Assembly: GCF_036010325.1 (NCBI RefSeq)
Contig: NZ_CP108549.1
Coordinates: forward strand, 1,488,001 to 1,552,000
DNA: 64,000 nt
Origin: Streptomyces sp. NBC_01210
GTDB lineage: Bacteria; Actinomycetota; Actinomycetes; Streptomycetales; Streptomycetaceae
Reading direction: 5' to 3'
The translations under genes were made by a program, and so were the position numbers. This document shows, one piece after another, positions 8,906-17,926 of this stretch. The first letter of the stretch is position 1. Every line of letters begins with the position of its first letter. A model generated the notes under the pieces. That model was not told the origin of the DNA, made no database searches, and saw only the letters and a program-made list of their open reading frames with translations.

Positions 8906-9253
8906 ATGGCGCAGCAGACGTTTGATTCGTACGAGGAGTTCTGGCCCTACTACGTCGCGATGCATTCCAGGTCCGCGACCCGCTGGGTCCATCTGACCGG
9001 CACGCTGACCGGCCTCGCGGTGAGCGCGTACGGGCTGGCGCGCGGGCGGAAGCGATATGCGGCCGCCCTGCCGCTGATCGGTTACGGGACGGCCTGGCCG
9101 GCCCATTTCTTCATCGAGAAGAACAACCCCGCCACCTTCGGGCATCCCGCCTGGTCGCTGCGGGGCGACGTGCAGATGATCCGGATGATGCTGGCGGGCC
9201 GGGACGGCGAACTGGCCGAGATCGCCGCCAAGTGGCTCGCCGAGAACCGCTGA
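8906..9253 (+). CDS. Mpo1-like (DUF962) small membrane protein
   Basis: 115-aa protein of the DUF962/Mpo1-like family. Two hydrophobic segments (HLTGTLTGLAVSAYGLA and AALPLIGYGTAWPAHF) precede a conserved FIEKNNPATFGHPAWSL patch. Fungal Mpo1 is an Fe(II) dioxygenase in 2-hydroxy fatty-acid alpha-oxidation; bacterial members are uncharacterised. The histidines of the family are present (H20-region HS, H31, H72-region HFF, H83). It ends just before a lipid-type operator and acyl-CoA-related genes, compatible with a lipid role. Confidence 0.8.
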   Translation: MAQQTFDSYEEFWPYYVAMHSRSATRWVHLTGTLTGLAVSAYGLARGRKRYAAALPLIGYGTAWPAHFFIEKNNPATFGHPAWSLRGDVQMIRMMLAGRDGELAEIAAKWLAENR

Positions 9254-9265
9254 CCGTGGCACACT

Positions 9266-9282
9266 TCTGACGTTTCGTCAGA
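9266..9282. promoter_or_regulatory. TGACG-N3-CGTCA palindrome (TetR-type operator candidate)
   Basis: TCTGACGTTTCGTCAGA has perfect 7-bp arms around TTT and lies 22 bp before the TTG start of the DUF35 gene, where it would cover its promoter. The same core with identical right arm (CGTCAGA) occurs at 52724-52738 before another lipid-like operon. Confidence 0.75.
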
Positions 9283-9303
9283 TTGCGGTGCCGGGGAGGA
9301 ACC

Positions 9304-9750
9304 TTGACGCGCACGCCCGTGGTGGCCGGATGGTTCACACAGGACAGCGGTGAGGAGGACTTCCGCCTGCTGGGCACCCGCTGTACGGCCTGCTCGTCGG
9401 TCTTCTTCCCGCGCGAGGACTCCTACTGCCGCAACCCGGCCTGCGCGGGCGGGGAGCTGGCGGAGGTGCCGCTCTCCAAGCGGGGACGGGTGTGGTCGTA
9501 CACGGACGGGCGCTACCGCCCGCCGGCGCCGTATGTGTCCGACCCGGAAGCGGAGTGGGAGCCGTACGCGCTGATCGCCGTCGAGCTCGAGGCCGAGCGG
9601 ATGGTCGTCCTCGGTCAGGCCGTGCCGGGGGTGACCGTCGCGGAGCTGGCGGTCGGCATGGAGGTCGAGGTCGTACCGGGTGTGCTCAACGAGGACGCGG
9701 AGACCGTCTGGACGACCTGGCACTGGCGGCCCGTGGGGGTGGCGTCATGA
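9304..9750 (+). CDS. DUF35 zinc-ribbon/OB-fold acyl-CoA partner protein
   Basis: 148 aa, zinc ribbon with C27, C30, C42 and C47 followed by a beta-rich OB fold. DUF35 proteins bind acyl-CoA substrates and dock onto thiolase-like partners; in steroid side-chain degradation the DUF35 domain of ChsH2 supports the Ltp2 aldolase. The start is TTG 9304, supported by GGGGAGGA at 9293-9300 with 3-4 bp spacing; the upstream in-frame ATG overlaps the operator and lacks a ribosome site. Its stop overlaps the start of the thiolase-like gene (ATGA), so the two are translationally coupled and likely form a complex. Confidence 0.88.
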   Translation: MTRTPVVAGWFTQDSGEEDFRLLGTRCTACSSVFFPREDSYCRNPACAGGELAEVPLSKRGRVWSYTDGRYRPPAPYVSDPEAEWEPYALIAVELEAERMVVLGQAVPGVTVAELAVGMEVEVVPGVLNEDAETVWTTWHWRPVGVAS

Positions 9751-10937
9751 CCGGCGACGTGGCGGTCCTCGGGGCCGGAATGCACCCCTGGGGCAAATGG
9801 GGCCGCAGCTTCGTCGAGTACGGCACGGCAGCGGCCAGGGCGGCGCTGGCCGACGCCGGGATCGACTGGCGGCAGGTTCGGTCGGTGGTCGGCGCGGACA
9901 CGATGCGCTGCGGCTATCCCGGGTATGTGGCGGGGGCGACGTTCGCACAGGCGCTGGGCTGGCAGGGGGCACGCGTCACCAGCGTCTACGCGGCGTGCGC
10001 CTCGGGCGCGCAGGCGATCAACACCGCACGCTCCCAGATCCTGGCCGGGATGGCCGACGTGGTGCTGGTGGTGGGCGCGGACTCGGCGCCGAAGGGTTTC
10101 TTCGCACCCGCCCGGGGCGATCGGCCGGACGATCCGGACTGGCTGCGCTTCCGGGTCCTCGGCGCGACCAACCCCGCGTACTTCGGGCTCTACGCCCGCC
10201 GCCGTATGGCCCTGTACGGGGACACTCCCGAAGACTTCGCGCTGGTCAAGGTCAAGAACGCGGCGGCGGGCGCGCTCAACCCCAACGCCCGCTACCGCAA
10301 GACCGTTTCGGCCGAGGACGTCGCCGCCTCCGCTGTGGTCGCCGATCCGCTGCGGCTGCTCGACATCTGCGCAACCTCCGACGGCGCGGCCGCGCTGGTG
10401 CTGACCAGTATGGACTTCGCGCGTCGGCACGGGGCCGCCGACCCGGTCCGTATCCGCGCCGTCTCCACCGTCACGCCGACCTATCCGAAGGCCGTACTCG
10501 ACCTTCCGGACATCGCGACCGACTCGGCGGCCGCCGTGGAACCCTGCCCGCACTCCTTCCGCGCCTCGATCGCGCTGGCCGCGTACGAGGAGGCGGGCAT
10601 CGGGCCCGACGACCTCTCGCTCGCCGAGGTGTACGACCTGTCCACCGCGCTGGAGCTGGAGTGGTACGAGGACATCGGTCTGTGCCGCGCGGGTGAAGGA
10701 GCCAAGCTCGTACGCGAAGGTGCCACAGCACTCGGCGGGCGCATCCCGGTGAACGTCAGCGGCGGGCTGGCGTCCTTCGGCGAAGCCGTGCCCGCCCAGG
10801 CCATCGCGCAGGTCTGCGAGCTGACCTGGCAGCTGCGCGGTGCGGCCGGAGAGCGCCAGGTGACCGGTGCCCGCGCCGGGATCACCGCGAACCAGGGGCT
10901 GTTCGGCCATGGTTCGGCGGTCGTAGCTGTTCGCTGA
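9747..10937 (+). CDS. Thiolase-like lipid-transfer/aldolase protein (Ltp2/SCP-x type)
   Basis: 396 aa, thiolase fold. C84 in YAACASGAQ aligns with the thiolase nucleophile, but the second-half signatures are altered: AEVYDLST carries Tyr where thiolases have HDCF/NEAF histidine, and NVSGGLASFGEAVP lacks the GHP motif. This pattern resembles Ltp2-type retro-aldolases or non-thiolytic lipid-transfer proteins more than true thiolases. It overlaps the DUF35 gene by 4 bp. Likely role: carbon-carbon cleavage or acyl transfer on a steroid-like or branched acyl-CoA; the substrate is unknown. Confidence 0.85.
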   Translation: MTGDVAVLGAGMHPWGKWGRSFVEYGTAAARAALADAGIDWRQVRSVVGADTMRCGYPGYVAGATFAQALGWQGARVTSVYAACASGAQAINTARSQILAGMADVVLVVGADSAPKGFFAPARGDRPDDPDWLRFRVLGATNPAYFGLYARRRMALYGDTPEDFALVKVKNAAAGALNPNARYRKTVSAEDVAASAVVADPLRLLDICATSDGAAALVLTSMDFARRHGAADPVRIRAVSTVTPTYPKAVLDLPDIATDSAAAVEPCPHSFRASIALAAYEEAGIGPDDLSLAEVYDLSTALELEWYEDIGLCRAGEGAKLVREGATALGGRIPVNVSGGLASFGEAVPAQAIAQVCELTWQLRGAAGERQVTGARAGITANQGLFGHGSAVVAVR

Positions 10938-11242
10938 GCGGACCTGCCAGGCGTACTCCCGCTGCCTTACGTTCCCCGCTAGCGTGTCAACGCACCGTTC
11001 GTGAACTGCACTTGCTGTCAACGACCTTGACGACCCATCACGGCCGGTGAACACTGCCTCATCGTCGGCATCGCCGCACTTCGGCACGCTCACCACGCTC
11101 GTCACGGACGCCGGGCGGGGTATGGACTCCCCCTGCCTTCGGATCCGTAGCCATGGAACGCCATGGAGCACGAACGCCATGGAGCACGCACCCTGCACGG
11201 AGGACCGTGGCAGGGCCCCCGGGCGAGGGCCTAGGAGTTGCC
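10938..11242. other. 305-bp gap before glpF with a 16-bp direct repeat
   Basis: No gene is visible. ACGCCATGGAGCACG occurs twice at 11158-11172 and 11174-11188 (16-bp period, with a weaker copy just upstream) about 60 bp before the glpF start. It could be an operator for a glycerol regulator such as the IclR-type GylR, which is not encoded here. In-frame ATGs inside the repeat are not preceded by ribosome sites. Confidence 0.5.
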
Positions 11243-12004
11243 ATGAGCAATGGAGACATTTTCGTCGGTGAAGTCATCGGCACCGCGATACTCATCCTCT
11301 TCGGCGCGGGCGTCTGCGCCGCCGTCACCCTCCATCACTCCAAGGCGAAGGCCGCAGGCTGGGTCGTCATCGCCTTCGGCTGGGGTTTCGGTGTGCTGGC
11401 GGGCGCGTACACCGCCGCTCCGCTGTCGGGCGGTCATCTCAATCCGGCCGTGACACTGGGCGTCGCCGTGGACACCGGGGAGTGGAGCAAGGTTCCGCTG
11501 TACATCCTCGGACAGATGGTCGGCGCGATCCTCGGCGCCGTACTCGCCTATCTCGTCTACTTCGCACAGTTCCAGGCCAACGCGGACGAGAGGAACGCGC
11601 AGCCCACGCTCGGGATCTTCTCGACCGGTCCGGAGATCCGCAATCCTGCCGCCAACCTGATCACCGAGATCATCGCGACGATCGGTCTGGTGCTCCCGAT
11701 ACTGGCCTTCGGCAAGAACGACGGCATCGGCATCGGCCAGATCCCCGGGCAGAACGCCGGGATCTACGGCTCCGGAATCTCCATCCTGCTGGTCTCGCTG
11801 CTGGTCGTCGGCATCGGTCTGTCGCTCGGCGGGCCGACCGGCTACGCCATCAACCCGGCTCGCGACCTGGGGCCTCGCATCACCCACGCACTGCTGCCGA
11901 TCCCCAACAAGGGATCATCCGACTGGGGTTACGCCTGGGTGCCGGTGGCCGGACCCGTGATCGGCGGGCTGCTGGCCGGCCTCATCTTCAACGCAGCCTT
12001 CTAG
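11243..12004 (+). CDS. glpF: Glycerol uptake facilitator (aquaglyceroporin)
   Basis: Cytoplasmic-membrane channel for glycerol, 253 aa, MIP family. Both NPA boxes are present: N67 in [11 protein letters not shown] and N204 in [13 protein letters not shown]; the Asp after the second NPA (ARD) is characteristic of glycerol-conducting members. Six hydrophobic helices are spaced as expected. ATG 11243 follows TAGGAG; the longer upstream frame runs through the repeat region. It is followed after 30 bp by glpK, forming a glycerol uptake-phosphorylation operon. No glpD and no gylR are adjacent, unlike the classical Streptomyces gyl operon. Confidence 0.95.
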   Translation: MSNGDIFVGEVIGTAILILFGAGVCAAVTLHHSKAKAAGWVVIAFGWGFGVLAGAYTAAPLSGGHLNPAVTLGVAVDTGEWSKVPLYILGQMVGAILGAVLAYLVYFAQFQANADERNAQPTLGIFSTGPEIRNPAANLITEIIATIGLVLPILAFGKNDGIGIGQIPGQNAGIYGSGISILLVSLLVVGIGLSLGGPTGYAINPARDLGPRITHALLPIPNKGSSDWGYAWVPVAGPVIGGLLAGLIFNAAF

Positions 12005-12034
12005 GCCTTCCGGCCTCATCGACAAGGGGACGTC

Positions 12035-13549
12035 ATGACGGACAGGTTCGTCGCCGCAATCGACCAGGGCACCACGTCCAGCCGCTGCATCATCTTCAAC
12101 CAGGACGGCGCGATCGTCGCCGTCGACCAGCGTGAGCACCGCCAGATCTTCCCCAAGCCAGGCTGGGTGGAGCACGACGCCACCGAAATCTGGTCCAAGG
12201 TCCAGGCCGTGGTGGCGGGGGCCATCGCCAAGGCCGGGCTGCGCGCCGACCAGCTCAGCGCGCTCGGCATCACCAACCAGCGGGAGACGACGGTCCTGTG
12301 GGACCGGGCGACCGGCAAGCCGGTGCACAACGCGATCGTCTGGCAGGACACCCGTACCGCCGCGCTCTGCCATGAACTGGGCGGCACGGACGGGCAGGAC
12401 CGTTTCCGCGACACGACGGGACTGCCGCTCGCCAGCTACTTCTCCGGGCCGAAAGCGGCCTGGCTGCTGGACAATGTGCCCGGGCTGCGCGGCCGGGCCG
12501 AGCGCGGTGAGATCGCCTTCGGCACCATCGACTCCTGGCTGATCTGGAACCTCACCGGCGGTACGGACGGCGGCGTCCATGTCACCGATGTGACCAACGC
12601 TTCGCGCACCATGCTGATGAACCTGCAGAGCCTCGAGTGGGATCCGGCGATCCTGTCGGCGATGAATGTACCGCAGGCGATCCTTCCCGAGATCAAGTCC
12701 TCGGCGGAGGTGTACGGGACGGCTGTCGGCCAGCTCTCGGGCGTGCCGGTGGCATCCGCGCTCGGCGACCAGCAGGCCGCGATCTTCGGGCAGGCCTGCT
12801 ACGACACCGGCACGGCCAAGAACACCTACGGCACCGGCAGCTTCCTGCTGCTCAACACCGGCAACCGGCCCGTGGCCTCGAAGAGCGGGCTGATCACCAC
12901 CCTGGGCTACAAGATCGGCGAAGAGGCGCCGGTGTACTGCCTGGAGGGGTCGATCGCGATCACCGGCGCTCTGGTGCAGTGGTTCCGGGACCAGCTCGGC
13001 ATCATCCGCAGCGCGGACGAGATCGAGACGCTGGCGGCGAGTGTGGACGACAACGGCGGGGCGTACATCGTCCCGGCGTTCTCCGGGCTCTTCGCCCCGT
13101 ACTGGCGCTCCGACGCGCGTGGTGTGATCACCGGCCTGACCAGGTATGTCACCAAGGCGCACCTGGCGCGGGCGGTGCTGGAGGCGACCAGCTGGCAGAC
13201 ACGTGAGGTCGTCGACGCGATGTACCAGGACTCCGGGGTGCAGATCACCACACTCAAGGTGGACGGTGGCATGACGTCCAACAATCTGCTGATGCAGCAT
13301 CAGGCGGATGTGCTGGGGGTGCCGGTGATCCGGCCGAAGGTCTCCGAGACGACCTGTCTGGGGGCGGCGTACGCGGCGGGGCTGGCGACCGGCGTCTGGT
13401 CCGACCTCGACGAGCTCAAGGCGCACTGGAAGCGCGATGTGGAGTGGTCGCCGCGGATGGAGGCGCAGATCCGCGAGCGCGAGTACCACAACTGGCGCAA
13501 GGCGGTGGAGCGGAGCTTCGGCTGGGAGGAGAACGGCGGCCAGTCCTGA
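12035..13549 (+). CDS. glpK: Glycerol kinase
   Basis: Phosphorylates glycerol to sn-glycerol 3-phosphate, trapping what GlpF admits. 504 aa, full FGGY-kinase length. The N-terminal ATP/sugar motif DQGTTSSR is at residues 10-17; KNTYGTGSF and the C-terminal [12 protein letters not shown] motif of the family are clear. ATG 12035 is preceded by AAGGGGAC. Co-transcribed with glpF. The operon ends in a strong shared hairpin before the convergent cvnD. Confidence 0.97.
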   Translation: MTDRFVAAIDQGTTSSRCIIFNQDGAIVAVDQREHRQIFPKPGWVEHDATEIWSKVQAVVAGAIAKAGLRADQLSALGITNQRETTVLWDRATGKPVHNAIVWQDTRTAALCHELGGTDGQDRFRDTTGLPLASYFSGPKAAWLLDNVPGLRGRAERGEIAFGTIDSWLIWNLTGGTDGGVHVTDVTNASRTMLMNLQSLEWDPAILSAMNVPQAILPEIKSSAEVYGTAVGQLSGVPVASALGDQQAAIFGQACYDTGTAKNTYGTGSFLLLNTGNRPVASKSGLITTLGYKIGEEAPVYCLEGSIAITGALVQWFRDQLGIIRSADEIETLAASVDDNGGAYIVPAFSGLFAPYWRSDARGVITGLTRYVTKAHLARAVLEATSWQTREVVDAMYQDSGVQITTLKVDGGMTSNNLLMQHQADVLGVPVIRPKVSETTCLGAAYAAGLATGVWSDLDELKAHWKRDVEWSPRMEAQIREREYHNWRKAVERSFGWEENGGQS

Positions 13550-13610
13550 GGCGGCGCGTTGGCGACTCGGCGCTCTTGAGCAGGCGATCCTGAGCCGGCC
13601 GCAACGAGCT

Positions 13611-13648
13611 CACGGCCCGTACCCCAGTCGGTGGGGGTACGGGCCGTG
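13611..13648. terminator. Bidirectional hairpin terminator, glpK/cvnD
   Basis: CACGGCCCGTACCCC (13611-13625) pairs perfectly with GGGGTACGGGCCGTG (13634-13648) over an 8-nt loop. No U-tract, as is usual in streptomycetes. It separates the convergent glpK and cvnD genes. Confidence 0.85.
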
Positions 13649-13670
13649 TCTCTGCCGGGTCCGCCGGGCT

Positions 13671-13734
13671 CAGGTGGTGGCGTGCTCAGGAGGTGGCGTG
13701 CTCAGGAGGTGGCGTGCTCAGGTGGTGGCGTGCT
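13671..13734. repeat. Four tandem 16-bp repeats over the cvnD stop codon
   Basis: CAGGWGGTGGCGTGCT repeated at 13671, 13687, 13703 and 13719. Each unit carries TGA on the minus strand, so any copy-number change would still end the cvnD frame or alter its last residues. The real stop is at 13718-13720. Confidence 0.9.
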
Positions 13735-14323
13735 CGCGCTGCCGGTCGGCTCGGGTCAGGGCGTGCTCCACCACTGCCACCAGCACCTCCTTGACCGACT
13801 CGCGTTCACGCGCGTCGGTCATCAGCAGCGGCACCTCGGAGTCGAGGTCCAGCGCGGCACGCACGCTCTCGCCGGGGAAACGGCCTGCCCCTTCGAAGCA
13901 GTTGACGGCCACGGTGAACGGGATGCCACGGCGTTCGAAGTAGTCGATCGCCGCGAAGGAGTCCTCCAGGCGGCGGGTGTCGGCTAGGACGACCGCGCCC
14001 AGCGCGCCCTGCGCCAGCTCGTCCCAGAGGAACCAGAAACGGTCCTGCCCCGGTGTGCCGAAGAGATACAGCACCAGGTCCTCGCGGAGCGTGATGCGTC
14101 CGAAGTCCATGGCGACCGTGGTGGTCGTCTTGTTCTCGACGCCTACGATGTCGTCGACGGGCCGGCCGGCCTCGCTCAGCGTCTCCTCGGTGCGCAGCGG
14201 TCTGATCTCGCTGACCGCGCCCACCAAGGTTGTTTTGCCCACGCCGAATCCGCCTGCCACCAGGATCTTCAGCGTCACCGGTTCGACGGGTGGCTTTCGG
14301 CGGCTAGAGCGCCCGAAGACCAT
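13718..14323 (-). CDS. cvnD: Conservon GTPase CvnD
   Basis: Small Ras/Rab-like GTP-binding protein, 201 aa, output switch of the conservon, expected to be membrane-associated in complex with CvnA-C. The P-loop GGFGVGKT is at residues 24-31; G3 is LFGTPGQDRF; the NKxD motif is replaced by NCF (VNCFEGAG), as is common in this bacterial family. Start ATG 14323 overlaps the cvnC end by 20 bp. Last gene of the four-gene conservon; its 3' end lies in a 16-bp tandem repeat. No cvnE-type P450 follows. Confidence 0.93.
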   Translation of the reverse strand: MVFGRSSRRKPPVEPVTLKILVAGGFGVGKTTLVGAVSEIRPLRTEETLSEAGRPVDDIVGVENKTTTTVAMDFGRITLREDLVLYLFGTPGQDRFWFLWDELAQGALGAVVLADTRRLEDSFAAIDYFERRGIPFTVAVNCFEGAGRFPGESVRAALDLDSEVPLLMTDARERESVKEVLVAVVEHALTRADRQREHATT

Positions 14324-14717
14324 TGATCACCTCGCGGAGAATGCTCACGTCCGGCAGTTCGGCCGGCGGAACGGGACGGGTTACATGCACCAGTGCGTCC
14401 TCGACGAGATCGCCGACCAGGACGCGGACCACTCCGACGGGAAGGTCCAGGATGGCCGCGAGTTCGGCTATCGACTGAGGGGTGTCGCCACAGCGCTCGA
14501 CTATTTCGACTTGCTCCGGGGAGAGCAACTGGTCGCGGCCGGGGTCGTCGGCCGCGAGCTCCGGGACGACCAGAGCGATCAGGTCGAGGCGGTGACGGGT
14601 CGCGCTGCTGGTCCGTCCGCGGGTCATCGCGTACGGACGGACTACGGGGCCCGCTTCGGCATCGAAGAAGTGGTGGGGCTGCGGAGCGTACTGAGCTGAC
14701 TCACTCATGCCATCCAC
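14304..14717 (-). CDS. cvnC: Conservon protein CvnC (DUF742)
   Basis: 137 aa, DUF742 winged-helix-like protein: VVRPYAMTRGRT near residue 27, a LSPEQVEIVERC...SIAELAAILDLPVGVVRVLVGDL helical core and the DVSILREVINGLRAL terminus typical of the family. Thought to link the CvnA kinase/CvnB roadblock proteins with the CvnD GTPase. GTG 14717 directly follows the cvnB stop, with GGAGGG upstream; ATG 14708 is an alternative start. Confidence 0.92.
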   Translation of the reverse strand: MDGMSESAQYAPQPHHFFDAEAGPVVRPYAMTRGRTSSATRHRLDLIALVVPELAADDPGRDQLLSPEQVEIVERCGDTPQSIAELAAILDLPVGVVRVLVGDLVEDALVHVTRPVPPAELPDVSILREVINGLRAL

Positions 14718-15173
14718 TCACCCTCCGGTGCGCAGACCGGAGCGGGGCGCGGTGGTGAGGTGGACGCCGACCCGCTTGACCATGAGTGTCATCTCGTACG
14801 CGACCTGGCCGACGTCGGAGTCGGAGTCGGCGAGCACGGCCAGACAGCTGCCGTCGCCCGCCGCCGTGACGAACAGGAAGGCCTCGTCCAGCTCCACGAC
14901 GGTCTGCCGGACCCTGCCTGCCTCGAAGTGGCGGCCGACGCCTTTGGCGAGGCTGTGGAATCCCGAGGCGACGGCGGCGAGATGCTCGCTGTCCTCGCGG
15001 GTGAGGTCCCGGGAGGTGCCGGTGGCCAGTCCGTCGCCGGAGAGCACCAGTGCCTTGCGGATGCTGGCGACGCGGTCGACCAGCTCGTCGAGGAGCCAGT
15101 TGAGCTCGCCGGAGCCGTTGGTGGTGGGATGGGCGCCGTGGGCGTTGGGTGCTGCGGCGTGCGGTGCGGTCAT
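14718..15173 (-). CDS. cvnB: Conservon roadblock/LC7 protein CvnB
   Basis: 151 aa roadblock/LC7-fold protein: ELNWLLDELVDRVASIRKALVLSGDGLATG opens the domain and FLFVTAAGDGSCLAVLAD is the central strand pair. These proteins regulate or act as GAPs for MglA/Rab-like GTPases such as CvnD. ATG 15173 overlaps the cvnA stop (ATGA). Second gene of the operon. Confidence 0.93.
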   Translation of the reverse strand: MTAPHAAAPNAHGAHPTTNGSGELNWLLDELVDRVASIRKALVLSGDGLATGTSRDLTREDSEHLAAVASGFHSLAKGVGRHFEAGRVRQTVVELDEAFLFVTAAGDGSCLAVLADSDSDVGQVAYEMTLMVKRVGVHLTTAPRSGLRTGG

Positions 15174-17926
15174 CGACCGTCCCCCTCAGATGTCGTTCCT
15201 GGTGCGGTCTCGCCGGGGCCGGCGGCCTGGTCGGTGGCCTCGGCATCTTCGGCGTTCTGCAGGCGGCCGCGCTGCCAGCCTCGCTGCATTGAAGCCATGC
15301 GGGAGCGTACTTGTTCCGCGTCCCGCTCGATGTCCTGCTCGGTTGCCGGTGCGGGCGGCTGCCCGGCGGCGCCGGACGTCTCCCTGAGCTGGGGGGCGAG
15401 GCTGGCCTGGCGGACCCGACGGGGCAGGCCGTCGAGCGTGGCCGGGGCCGGTTCCGCAGCGGGGCGCGGTGCCGGTGTCGGTGCCGGTTCCGGAGTGGGT
15501 ACGGGTGTGGGCGCGGGTAGCGGGGTGGGTGCCGGCCAGGCCGCGGGGCGTGGATCGGGGGCCGAAGCGAATGGAGGCTCCGGGCTGCGCCCGGGGCCGG
15601 GAGCCGGGGCGGGGTGGGCCCGGCCCCGCTCGTCCACCCTGCGGCCGTGGTCGGAGACCAGGGTCGGAGGCTTGCGGCGGGGCAGTGGCACCGGGCCGCC
15701 GATCTGCCCGGGCGACTGGTCCCGCGCCTGCTGGTGCTGCTCGTCCGGGGTTTCGCGACGACGGTCCCTGGCGCGGGCACGGAAGATTGCGCCGCGTTCG
15801 CTCTCCGTGTCCTCGATGTCGGCGATGGAGTCGCCTCCGCCGAGCACCGGCCGGTCGTCGAAGCCCAACGCGCCCACGGGCGCCTCCAGTTCGACGGGTC
15901 CGTCCAGGAGCGTGGAGCCGCCCAGACCGGTGGGGACCTGGGCGAGCGTCGCGAGCCTGCCGTCGCTGCCGCGGCGTCCGGCCGCGCTCTCGCTCTTGCG
16001 GTCGAGACGGAAGCCGGTGCCCTGGGTCTCCGGAGCCTCGGTGAGCAGGGCCGCGGGGATGAAGACGACCGCGGTGGTCCCGCCGTACGGGGAGGGCTGC
16101 AACGAGACCCGGACATTCTGGCGCTGGGCGAGCCGGCTGACGACGAAGAGGCCGAGCCGGTCGGTGTCGGAGAGCTCGAACTCGGGGGTCTCGGCGAGCC
16201 GCAGATTCGCGTCCAGCAGCCCTTCCGGGGCCATGCCCAGGCCGCGGTCGTGGATTTCGAGCGTGAAGCCGTTGGCCACCCGCTCACCGTGCACCTGGAC
16301 GGCGGTGTGCGGGGGCGAGAACACCGTGGCGTTCTCGAGGAGTTCGGCGATGAGGTGAGTGAGGTCGGCGACCGCCGGACCGCCGACACCGATACGCGGC
16401 AGCCGGCGCACCTCGATGCGCTCGTAGTCCTCGACCTCGGCGACCGCGGCCCGTACGACGTCCATCAGCTGGATCGGCTTGCGCCACTGGCGGGACGGTG
16501 CCGCGCCGGAGAGGATCACCAGGCCCTCGGCGTGCCGGCGCATACGGGTGGTGAGGTGGTCGAGGCGGAACAGGTCAGCGAGTTCCTCGGTGTCCTCGGT
16601 GCGCCGCTCCATGGTGTCGAGGAGCGTGAGCTGGCGGTGCAGGAGGACCTGGTTGCGGCGGGCGAGATTGACGAAGACCTCGGAGACTCCGCGGCGCATC
16701 TCGGCCTGGCGGACGGCGGCCTCGACGGCGGCCCGCTGCAGGGTGTTGAGCGCCTGGCCCGCCTGGCCTATCTCGTCCTTGTCGTAGTCGAGGCGCGGGG
16801 CCTCGGTCTCGACGTCGACATGCTCGCCGGCCGCGAGGCGGCGCATCACGCTGGGGAGGCGGACGCCGGAGACCTCGTGGGCCTCCTTGCGCAGCCGGGA
16901 GAGGTCGCGGACCAGGTCCCGGCCGATGCGTACGGAGACGATCACCGAGACGAGGAGGGCGAGGAAGCCCAGTACGCCGGCGATACCCGCCTTGACGAAG
17001 ACGCTGTATGCCGAGGGCTCGACCCGGTGCCGGTAGCGGACGTCCGCTTCTTTGGCCTCGCGGACGAGGTCGTCGAGGACGGGTGTGGCCGCGGCCTGCC
17101 AGCGTCCGGCTTCGGACGCGCCCGCGTCGCCGACCGGGCCGGCCTGGATGAGGCGTTCCTCGGTGTCGCGCAGGGGCGCGGTCTTGGGGCTGCGCCAGTA
17201 CTGCTCGTAGATCTCGCGTTCCTTGGCGGGCAGGACTTCGAGGTTGGTCTCGTAGTACAGCTCGCGCTTCGCCACGAAGTCGGAGAGCGAACGGATCTCA
17301 TCGGCGGTGATCTTGCGGGTGGTCAGCGAGGAGGCGATCAACGCGTCCTCGCGGGACAGCATTTCGGCGGCGCGGACGAGGCCGACGAGTGCGCGGCCCT
17401 GGCGCTCCATGTCGACGTCGTCGAGGGCGTGGAGTGTCAGCAGGAAGCCGTAGCAGGGGTCGACGAGCCGGTTGTAGAACTCCAGGGCCTGGCTGCGGGA
17501 GACCGTGCCCGCCTCCACGGAGCGGCGCAGGGCGCCGAGGCCGTCGAGCGCGTCGAGGAGAGAGCTCAGCTTCTGCGAGGTGTCGGACCGCATGTCCTCG
17601 CGGATTCCGGAATTCTCAATATTCGATTTGATCTTGGCCACGGCCCGGTCGGTAGCCTCACGCCGATCGCGCAGGGAGGGCAGAGCGTCGGAAGCCCGGC
17701 GGTCGGCAAGGTAGATGAGCGTCTGACGGCGCTCCTTCTGGATGACGATGGCGGTGTCCGCGACCGGATAGCCGACCTTCTTCACCACGGAATTGACATC
17801 CAGAAGCTGACTGGCCTCCCGACCGGTCAGTACGGTGGCGAAGCCCCAGAGCGCGGTGAGGGAGACGAGCGGCACCAGCAACAACGCCACGATCTTCCGG
17901 CGGATGGACTTCCCGCGAAAGCGCAT
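15170..17926 (-). CDS. cvnA: Conservon sensor histidine kinase CvnA (NIT domain)
   Basis: Membrane sensor kinase-like protein, 918 aa. TM1 at about residues 12-32, an extracytoplasmic nitrate/nitrite-sensing (NIT) type helical domain, TM2 near residues 305-330 (GIAGVLGFLALLVSVIVSV), HAMP, then an HATPase domain with N-box ELLENATVFSPP (about 525) and GLGMAPEGL (about 562). The C-terminal 300 residues are Pro/Ala-rich and low-complexity. ATG 17926 has GGGGGAGG upstream; the frame continues to 18121 without support. The kinase lacks an obvious H-box, as in other CvnA proteins, and no response regulator is adjacent. Confidence 0.93.
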   Translation of the reverse strand: MRFRGKSIRRKIVALLLVPLVSLTALWGFATVLTGREASQLLDVNSVVKKVGYPVADTAIVIQKERRQTLIYLADRRASDALPSLRDRREATDRAVAKIKSNIENSGIREDMRSDTSQKLSSLLDALDGLGALRRSVEAGTVSRSQALEFYNRLVDPCYGFLLTLHALDDVDMERQGRALVGLVRAAEMLSREDALIASSLTTRKITADEIRSLSDFVAKRELYYETNLEVLPAKEREIYEQYWRSPKTAPLRDTEERLIQAGPVGDAGASEAGRWQAAATPVLDDLVREAKEADVRYRHRVEPSAYSVFVKAGIAGVLGFLALLVSVIVSVRIGRDLVRDLSRLRKEAHEVSGVRLPSVMRRLAAGEHVDVETEAPRLDYDKDEIGQAGQALNTLQRAAVEAAVRQAEMRRGVSEVFVNLARRNQVLLHRQLTLLDTMERRTEDTEELADLFRLDHLTTRMRRHAEGLVILSGAAPSRQWRKPIQLMDVVRAAVAEVEDYERIEVRRLPRIGVGGPAVADLTHLIAELLENATVFSPPHTAVQVHGERVANGFTLEIHDRGLGMAPEGLLDANLRLAETPEFELSDTDRLGLFVVSRLAQRQNVRVSLQPSPYGGTTAVVFIPAALLTEAPETQGTGFRLDRKSESAAGRRGSDGRLATLAQVPTGLGGSTLLDGPVELEAPVGALGFDDRPVLGGGDSIADIEDTESERGAIFRARARDRRRETPDEQHQQARDQSPGQIGGPVPLPRRKPPTLVSDHGRRVDERGRAHPAPAPGPGRSPEPPFASAPDPRPAAWPAPTPLPAPTPVPTPEPAPTPAPRPAAEPAPATLDGLPRRVRQASLAPQLRETSGAAGQPPAPATEQDIERDAEQVRSRMASMQRGWQRGRLQNAEDAEATDQAAGPGETAPGTTSEGDGR

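Noticed and set aside
10977..11240. Upstream ATGs extending glpF by 30 residues
   Set aside because: They lie within the direct repeat and lack a ribosome site; ATG 11243 has TAGGAG.
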